A DNA stretch of 34,143 bases from Bacteroidia bacterium. Lineage in GTDB: Bacteria > Bacteroidota > Bacteroidia > Flavobacteriales > Flavobacteriaceae. Where the stretch lies: NCBI GenBank assembly GCA_030429955.1, contig JAUIGO010000031.1, positions 1-34,143 of the forward strand, read 5' to 3'. A program made the translations under genes and the position numbers. Below the pieces are notes generated by a model. That model worked only from the letters and a program-made list of their open reading frames with translations. It made no database searches and was not told where the DNA came from. Below, one piece after another: positions 26,277-31,926 of the stretch; the first letter of the stretch is position 1; each line of letters begins with the position of its first letter.

Positions 26277-26930
26277 TTAAATATCCATCTCAGGAATAGT
26301 ACCTTCAACAATAAGCTTGCCCTCTGTGGCTTTTTGGATCTCTTCAACCGAAATTCCTGGAGCGCGTTCCAATAATTTAAACCCTTTATCTGTAACTTCT
26401 AAAACAGCAAGGTTAGTGACTATCTTTTTCACGCATTTAACTCCAGTTAATGGAAGTGAACATTTTTTAAGTAGTTTCGATTCGCCAGCTTTATTGGTGT
26501 GCATCATGGCTACAATTATATTTTCTGCGCTTGCAACTAAATCCATTGCGCCTCCCATTCCTTTTACCATTTTACCTGGAATTTTCCAGTTGGCAATATC
26601 ACCTTCTTCTGAAACTTCCATGGCTCCAAGAATGGTTAAATCTACGTGCTGACCTCTAATCATTGAAAAACTCATAGCTGAATCAAAAAAACTAGCTCCA
26701 GGCAAAGTCGTTATGGTTTGCTTTCCAGCATTAATAATATCTGCATCTTCTTCACCTTCAAAAGGGAAAGGCCCCATACCGAGAACACCATTTTCACTTT
26801 GAAACTCCACTTCAATATCATCTCTTACGTAATTAGCGACTAAGGTTGGAATGCCTATGCCTAGGTTTACGTAATATCCATCTTTTACCTCTTTTGCAAT
26901 ACGTTTTGCTATTCCGTTTTTATCTAACAT
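26277..26930 (-). CDS. scoB: 3-oxoacid CoA-transferase subunit B
   Basis: This 217-residue subunit carries the catalytic Glu, E46 in EFQSENGVLGMGP, which forms the enzyme-CoA thioester. Other landmarks are NLGIGIPTLVANYV, GGAMDLVASA and GVKCVKKIVTNLAV. With ScoA it moves CoA from succinyl-CoA to acetoacetate, or the reverse, in ketone-body and branched-chain breakdown. Its size and order relative to scoA match the two-subunit bacterial enzymes. Confidence 0.95.
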   Translation of the reverse strand: MLDKNGIAKRIAKEVKDGYYVNLGIGIPTLVANYVRDDIEVEFQSENGVLGMGPFPFEGEEDADIINAGKQTITTLPGASFFDSAMSFSMIRGQHVDLTILGAMEVSEEGDIANWKIPGKMVKGMGGAMDLVASAENIIVAMMHTNKAGESKLLKKCSLPLTGVKCVKKIVTNLAVLEVTDKGFKLLERAPGISVEEIQKATEGKLIVEGTIPEMDI

Positions 26931-26935
26931 TTCTT

Positions 26936-26967
26936 AAGTTTTAAATGCCTAAAGTTTTAAGTGCCTA
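26936..26967. repeat. 16-base tandem repeat between scoA and scoB
   Basis: AAGTTTTAAATGCCTA (26936-26951) is followed directly by AAGTTTTAAGTGCCTA (26952-26967), with one mismatch. It lies in the 113-base gap between the two transferase genes, which are usually closer together. It looks like a slippage repeat; no hairpin or promoter box was seen there. Confidence 0.6.
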
Positions 26968-27043
26968 AAGTCTGTCTTTAATAAATACGGTAAGCATCAA
27001 CTTAAGCGCACTTTAAATACTTATAACTTTTTAACTTCTTTAA

Positions 27044-27745
27044 TTAATTTCTTTGTCTTACTGTTCGTTGTTCAATACGTTTTTCGTATTTAGCACCTTG
27101 AAAAATGCGTTGAACAAAAATTCCTGGGATGTGAATTTGATTTGGGTCTAAGGTCCCAACTGGAACTAGTTCTTCAACCTCAGCTACTGTAATGGTTGCT
27201 GCACCACACATATTAGGGTTAAAATTTCTAGCAGTTCCTTTAAAAATTAAATTCCCAGCTGCATCACCTTTCCAAGCTTTTACAAAAGCAAAATCTGCTT
27301 TAAACGCATACTCCAACACATACATTTTGCCATTAAATTCTCTGGTTTCTTTTCCTTCAGCGACTTCAGTACCAAATCCAGCTGGTGTATAAATAGCAGG
27401 AAACCCTGCTTGAGCAGCTCTACATCGTTCAGCTAAAGTGCCTTGAGGTATTAATTCAACATCTAGTTCACCACTTAGCATTTGGCGTTCAAACTCATCG
27501 TTTTCACCAACATAGGATGATATCATTTTTTTAATTTGCTTTTGATGCAACAATAATCCTAATCCAAAATCATCAACGCCAGCATTATTACTGATGCATG
27601 TTAAACCATTAACACCTAATTCAACTAGTTTTGCTATTGAATTTTCAGCAATTCCACTTAATCCAAATCCTCCAAACATAAAGGTCATATTGTTGCTCAC
27701 ACCATGCAAAGCTTCATCAACATTATCTACTTTTTTATTGATCAT
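27044..27745 (-). CDS. scoA: 3-oxoacid CoA-transferase subunit A
   Basis: This 233-residue subunit has the CoA-transferase family I signature near the N-terminus ([15 protein letters not shown]) and [40 protein letters not shown] and the [16 protein letters not shown] region. It pairs with ScoB to make the heteromeric succinyl-CoA:3-ketoacid transferase in the cytoplasm. It is the first gene of the unit scoA - scoB - lipoprotein. No clear promoter box was found in the 75 bases upstream. Confidence 0.95.
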   Translation of the reverse strand: MINKKVDNVDEALHGVSNNMTFMFGGFGLSGIAENSIAKLVELGVNGLTCISNNAGVDDFGLGLLLHQKQIKKMISSYVGENDEFERQMLSGELDVELIPQGTLAERCRAAQAGFPAIYTPAGFGTEVAEGKETREFNGKMYVLEYAFKADFAFVKAWKGDAAGNLIFKGTARNFNPNMCGAATITVAEVEELVPVGTLDPNQIHIPGIFVQRIFQGAKYEKRIEQRTVRQRN

Positions 27746-27820
27746 CTACACTAAAATTTTATGATTGAAAAATACGAAAACCAATAACGAATACCGAATT
27801 TTGATTTATGAATTTATCAA

Positions 27821-30508
27821 CTACAACTTATAACTCACTTTAAACATGATAATTCTTGGCAAGATGAAGGTTTTGCTATCACTGATTAAAAAGCTGGAAA
27901 AGGAATTTTGTTGCTTGAAAGATACATCAAACAGATTTGAAACTGCAAGTTCAAAACCCCAAGGATTGTCTTCTTTTTGATAAAATAACGATGTATTGGC
28001 AGTGTCAAAGGTGTTTTTTATGTTGGCACTTTTGTTTTTATAACTGTCAAAAGTATAATCTGCCTTAAATATAAAATCGTTTAAAAAGTCATATTCCAAA
28101 AACACAAAAAAGGCATCGTTTTCAAATTTGTTTGTGCCGTTTATTGATTTGTAATTGCTAAAATCTTTGGTGTAACCAATTTCAAGATTAGGTAAATTTT
28201 TAAAGAAACTCTCGGCACTTAGGGTTGTTGATGAACTATTGGATTTATTTTTATTTGTGACGTCATTAACAATCTGATAAAAATCGCTGGTATTAAAACG
28301 GCTTCGCAACTTGTAACGGATCTTATTTATTTTTTTGGAGATCATTCCACTCAGTCCAAACGTTTCTTCTGGTCTGTCAAACAACAACGGTGTATTGAAC
28401 TGTTCTATACCTTGAAGTTGAGTCACATTCTTGAATGATTTAATTTTTTTGTTATAAGTGATGCTTGCAATAATATTTAAGCTCTTGAAGAGACTGAATT
28501 TATTATAACTCATCGATGCAGAGTGATATAATTGGTTTTCTAACGTGTCATTACCTTTAAATACATTGTTGAAACTGGACAATATAAAATTATTTGCCAA
28601 TCTATCTATGGTTGCAAAATTGGCATTGGCTCTATATCTCACACGTATTTTCTCACTGTTACTAAACTCAATGTCTGATGTGAACTGCGGAAGCAACAAT
28701 GTTTTGTTAAAGGATCGTTTATCATCAAATTGTTTGGTGATCCAATGGTAATAATGTGCATATACAGCAGGTTTAAACGTGGCAATGCCTATTTGGAACT
28801 TGTACTCCAAACCCAAAAACAAATCCGTGAAATTGTAATTGAAATCGTTCCCAAATCCAGCTGAAGCAAAATCATTGATAGTGCCATCACTAAGCTGTTG
28901 CACGTCTTTGTTGTAAAAGTCATTGTTTGCATAATTAAACCCTACGCTTGTATAGATATGGTTAAAATTGTTAAGCACCCAATACTCCTTTACGATGGCA
29001 TTGAGGTTCGTGGCATTTGCCTTTTTAGTCTGTAAAATATCATAGACCACGTCATCTTCAAGAGGAATAAGGCCTTGCAGAATCTCTTGGTTGGTGAGCC
29101 AATTGGTAATGGGTTTGTCGTTTTGGTACGTATGTGTAGCCTCTAAGGTTGCTGTATGATTTTTTGACAGCTTTTTACTGAAACTGATGTTCTGTTTTAG
29201 GTGGAGTGCTTTAACCTTGTTTGAGGTTTGTATATTGTTTAAATAACTTGGGCTTTCAGTCATTATTCTTCCTAAAGCATCATTGTTGGTTGCTTTTATA
29301 AAACTGTTAAAGGCAACGTCTGTTTTATAGTTTGGGTCATAATCCAAGGTTAATTTCCCAATGGTAAAAAAATTATCTATGGCATTGCTATTGCTTCGTT
29401 CTTCAGTAAAATTATTGCTTTCTAACAGATATTCGTTAGTGGTGTTCTGTTTGGTATTGGTCTTACTGTTGAAGGTAATAGCATAAGCACTTATATCTGT
29501 AACATCATTTAAAGATTGCCTAATGTTAAAGGCACCAAATTGGTTGGTACTGCTTTTGAAATCTTGGTTATTTAAATAGTGTGCAAAATCACTATTAAAT
29601 AGACTAAAATAACTACTAGCATCACTCAATAGTTTTCCAAAACCACCTTCAAATTCTAAGTAATCTGAAAAGGTAAAGCTTTTAACGCCTGTATTGTTGA
29701 GGTCTGCGATTGCGTTCACATTGGTTTTTGGGCTGTAGTAAAACAGGTTGGGATGCACAACGTAGCGTTCTTTAATACCAACTCCAACCTCAACATCACC
29801 AAACACAAACTTTTTTTTGTCTTCTTTAAGCTTGATGTTCATTGCCATATCCTCACTATCCTGCAAGCCTTTGAGCATGGCAACCTCGTTGTAGTTGTCC
29901 AAAATCTCCACCTTGTCTACAGCATCTGCTGGGATGTTGTTTACTGCCAATTTGCTATTGCCTGTAAAAAAGGTTTTGTCCTCTACCAATACCTTGGTCA
30001 CTTTTTTGCCTTGTACAGTCACATTGCCAGCTCTATCCACTTCTACGCCTGGGAGTTTTTTAAGGACTTCGCGTAGTTTACGCTCTTCACCAGTTACAAA
30101 GGCATCTACCTTATAGGTTATGGTGTCTTTCTTTACCGAAACGGGTGGTGTGTAGTTAAGCTCAACGGTTTTGAGTTGCTCAGAGTTTTCTGAAAGCACA
30201 AAATCCCTAACCAAATCTGTTGTGGCTGTGATATTGAGTTTTTCTGGTTTAAAGCCCAAATAGCTTATTGTAAGCTCATAGCTTTGTTGTTCCTCCAGTT
30301 TTAGTTTATACAGACCATTATCGTCTGTAATGGCGAAAGCTATATCTATACCTTCTTGTTCTGGTATAGCTAAAATATTGGCATAGGCTAAAGGGTCTTG
30401 TAGGCTGTCTGTGACTTTGCCGGAAACTGTAATTTGTTGTCCATATAAAGAAAATCCTGAAAGAGTTATCAGCAGAATAGTTATTTTTAAATAAAATTCG
30501 TTATTCAT
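27821..30508 (-). CDS. TonB-receptor-like outer-membrane barrel with CarboxypepD-regulatory-like domain
   Basis: The 895-residue protein has a signal peptide (about 1-23, ending GFSLYG), a CarboxypepD-regulatory-like domain (about 24-112; ITVSGKVTDSLQDPLAYANI), a plug-like region (about 120-235; LREVLKKLPGVEVDRAGNVT, DAVDKVEILDNYNEVAML), and a long C-terminal beta-barrel ending in alternating residues and MFKVSYKL. This is the outer-membrane barrel type that regularly sits beside GLPGLI proteins. No TonB box is obvious, so energy coupling is uncertain. Its start is 36 bases after the GLPGLI stop. It probably moves a substrate or peptide across the outer membrane, but the cargo is unknown. Confidence 0.88.
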   Translation of the reverse strand: MNNEFYLKITILLITLSGFSLYGQQITVSGKVTDSLQDPLAYANILAIPEQEGIDIAFAITDDNGLYKLKLEEQQSYELTISYLGFKPEKLNITATTDLVRDFVLSENSEQLKTVELNYTPPVSVKKDTITYKVDAFVTGEERKLREVLKKLPGVEVDRAGNVTVQGKKVTKVLVEDKTFFTGNSKLAVNNIPADAVDKVEILDNYNEVAMLKGLQDSEDMAMNIKLKEDKKKFVFGDVEVGVGIKERYVVHPNLFYYSPKTNVNAIADLNNTGVKSFTFSDYLEFEGGFGKLLSDASSYFSLFNSDFAHYLNNQDFKSSTNQFGAFNIRQSLNDVTDISAYAITFNSKTNTKQNTTNEYLLESNNFTEERSNSNAIDNFFTIGKLTLDYDPNYKTDVAFNSFIKATNNDALGRIMTESPSYLNNIQTSNKVKALHLKQNISFSKKLSKNHTATLEATHTYQNDKPITNWLTNQEILQGLIPLEDDVVYDILQTKKANATNLNAIVKEYWVLNNFNHIYTSVGFNYANNDFYNKDVQQLSDGTINDFASAGFGNDFNYNFTDLFLGLEYKFQIGIATFKPAVYAHYYHWITKQFDDKRSFNKTLLLPQFTSDIEFSNSEKIRVRYRANANFATIDRLANNFILSSFNNVFKGNDTLENQLYHSASMSYNKFSLFKSLNIIASITYNKKIKSFKNVTQLQGIEQFNTPLLFDRPEETFGLSGMISKKINKIRYKLRSRFNTSDFYQIVNDVTNKNKSNSSSTTLSAESFFKNLPNLEIGYTKDFSNYKSINGTNKFENDAFFVFLEYDFLNDFIFKADYTFDSYKNKSANIKNTFDTANTSLFYQKEDNPWGFELAVSNLFDVSFKQQNSFSSFLISDSKTFILPRIIMFKVSYKL

Positions 30509-30544
30509 AACTTTTCAGTTATCTTTTGAAATAAGAAATCATTT

Positions 30545-31267
30545 TTATTGTTTCATTTGAGAACGAAAATCATCAGAAATTTTTTTAAACTCATCTATAC
30601 CAACAACTTTTCCTTTTGTTGGTTTTTTAATCACAATATTCTTGGGCTTAAATTCAATACTTGCTAGCCTTAAAGTAATTGTTTTCTTTTTGATTTCTAG
30701 TATTAATCCAGGTAAACCACTATAACCTAGAGGTCCAAAAGGGGCTGCAATTTCAGGAGTAAACCAAATTTCTTCAGCAGTATCACATAAGTTACATTTT
30801 TTTATTGCTTTATAACAATTATACTTGCCAATTTTTTTAGTTTCATTAGTAAACTCCCAATCAGTTAAAAAAGAACTTTTAATTAAGAATAATCCTATTG
30901 AACCTTGAACTTGCTGAATATTTTCATTTTTAACTTTATTTTGATAATATATACCCTTGCCAACTAACGCCTCCGCAATAGGGATTATATATGAACTTTG
31001 AGCTTCATTTCCCATAGATCTATTTTTACTAAAAATACTTTCGTTTTCGTTAAACTTTAATGTATATGTAAAAGTTTCTGCTATTTCAATGGCTTCATTT
31101 AATAAATTTTTTGCATTTCGTGTTGTTGAGTTATCTTTTTCATTAATTTCTATATTAATTTTATTTTTGGTTATTTCATAAATACAAATAGCATCAGTTT
31201 GAGCTAATAAGGTATTTGACACAACTAAAGAAAAGATAATTGGTAATATTTTTTTCATAAAATCCAT
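30545..31267 (-). CDS. GLPGLI-family secreted protein
   Basis: The 240-residue protein carries the diagnostic GLPGLI motif at 184-189 (FGPLGYSGLPGLILEI), after EEIWFTPEIAAPFG. The signal peptide ends near LLAQ (about 23). A second start, MKKILPII at 31258, is equally good for export and could be the true one. Three cysteines sit close together (C151, C158, C161; NCYKAIKKCNLC). GLPGLI proteins are of unknown function and are typically paired with the barrel protein encoded next, as here. The position between a small secreted peptide and an outer-membrane barrel suggests a processing or escort role, which is inference. Confidence 0.9.
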   Translation of the reverse strand: MDFMKKILPIIFSLVVSNTLLAQTDAICIYEITKNKINIEINEKDNSTTRNAKNLLNEAIEIAETFTYTLKFNENESIFSKNRSMGNEAQSSYIIPIAEALVGKGIYYQNKVKNENIQQVQGSIGLFLIKSSFLTDWEFTNETKKIGKYNCYKAIKKCNLCDTAEEIWFTPEIAAPFGPLGYSGLPGLILEIKKKTITLRLASIEFKPKNIVIKKPTKGKVVGIDEFKKISDDFRSQMKQ

Positions 31268-31277
31268 TTTTTAAGTA

Positions 31278-31316
31278 CACCTAAAAAAATTTCAAATAAA
31301 GAAACCCTTTTAGGTG
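31278..31316 (-). promoter_or_regulatory. Hairpin between the small peptide gene and the GLPGLI gene
   Basis: CACCTAAAA (31278-31286) is matched by TTTTAGGTG (31308-31316). It lies between the peptide stop and the GLPGLI start. In the transcript it forms a 9-base-pair stem with a 21-base loop, which could stop or slow part of the transcription or protect the peptide mRNA from decay. Confidence 0.45.
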
Positions 31317-31334
31317 CTAAAATAATTTATTATT

Positions 31335-31538
31335 CTATTGCTTATTTCCCATGCAGGCAGTATAAACTTGATCCCATAACCAGTAATCACAACCAACATA
31401 TCCGCAAGATATTGTTTCAAAAGTATCTGCAGTATCCCAACACTCATAAGGATCTGCAATAGTTTTATTTGGAGATACACTTGAAAAAGCAAATATTCCA
31501 ATAAAAACAAATGCTAATAATAATAAAAATTTCTTCAT
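31335..31538 (-). CDS. Small secreted four-cysteine peptide
   Basis: The 67-residue product has a Lys start and a strong hydrophobic signal (residues 4-20, LLLLAFVFIGIFAFS), leaving a mature part of about 45 residues that is acidic and aromatic. It has four cysteines, C33, C45, C50 and C62, spaced C-x11-C-x4-C-x11-C, and a Trp/Tyr-rich run CDYWLWDQVYTAC. I recognise no family. The symmetric spacing suggests a disulfide-locked helical hairpin. It is the first gene before a GLPGLI protein and an outer-membrane barrel on the same strand, so it may be their cargo or partner. The overlapping frame at 31310-31510 lacks these features and is a shadow. Confidence 0.7.
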   Translation of the reverse strand: MKKFLLLLAFVFIGIFAFSSVSPNKTIADPYECWDTADTFETISCGYVGCDYWLWDQVYTACMGNKQ

Positions 31539-31554
31539 AATTTCTAAAATTTTG

Positions 31555-31584
31555 GTTGGCTATATGGTTTATTATATAACCAAC
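31555..31584 (-). promoter_or_regulatory. Hairpin in the leader of the small peptide gene
   Basis: GTTGG (31555-31559) plus TATAT (31561-31565) pairs with ATATA (31574-31578) plus CCAAC (31580-31584), with a single C/A mismatch and an 8-base loop. It ends 17 bases upstream of the peptide start codon and so could affect translation or mRNA stability. Confidence 0.45.
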
Positions 31585-31601
31585 TAGTTAAACTTAAATG
31601 T

Positions 31602-31642
31602 TTAGAAGTTTTAATTTTAGAAGTTTTTTGGTTAGAAGTTTT
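31602..31642. repeat. Three 11-base direct repeats at exact 15-base spacing
   Basis: TTAGAAGTTTT occurs at 31602, 31617 and 31632, each start 15 bases from the last. A related palindromic copy, TTAGAAACTTCTAA, lies at 31717-31730; its minus strand begins TTAGAAGTTT. The array is 64-104 bases upstream of the small peptide gene. Confidence 0.65.
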
Positions 31643-31867
31643 TTAGCTATCAATCAGTTTAAGGGAGAATAAAAAAACTGACGTCAGTGGTGTTGCAACT
31701 ATGCCAAAAACAGTATTTAGAAACTTCTAAGAAACTAAAGTTGTGTTCTCAACGAGTTAAATTTACAAAAAAAAAAACGCTTAAAAACCAAGTATTTTAA
31801 CATCAAATAGTAACAGGGTTATTTGTCAAAAAAATGCCCTCTTGAACCAACAGTAAATCTCTACAAA

Positions 31868-31884
31868 CTACGGAAAAACCGTAG
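31868..31884. promoter_or_regulatory. Palindrome with TACGG-N5-CCGTA core, copy 2
   Basis: CTACGG (31868-31873) and CCGTAG (31879-31884) pair perfectly around AAAAA, 42 bases after the PBP stop on the minus strand. It might act as a PBP terminator, but only a TTTG follows on that strand. Its 15-base core matches copy 1 (23779-23793) at 14 of 15 bases. Confidence 0.5.
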
Positions 31885-31926
31885 CTGCAATTTATATTGT
31901 TTCTAAATAAAGAATGGTTTGAGAAT

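Larger units (their letters stand above)
31539..31926. other. 388-base non-coding region rich in repeats and palindromes
   Basis: No credible gene was seen on either strand. The region holds a leader hairpin, three phased 11-base repeats plus an inverted partial copy at 31717-31730, a 12-base palindrome (31677-31688), an A11 tract near 31769-31779, and the second TACGG palindrome at 31868-31884. It is the upstream region of the peptide-GLPGLI-barrel genes and the downstream region of the PBP gene. No exact minus-strand TAnnTTTG box was found. Confidence 0.6.

Noticed and set aside
26936-26967. CRISPR-like or regulatory meaning of the tandem repeat
   Set aside because: There are only two copies, with no spacer between them; simple duplication explains it.
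29753-30116. Open frames of 73-107 codons on the plus strand
   Set aside because: They lie opposite the well-supported outer-membrane barrel gene and show no domain, signal or start context.
31310-31510. 66-codon frame overlapping the small peptide gene
   Set aside because: It has no signal peptide and no cysteine pattern; the overlapping frame at 31335-31538 has both.
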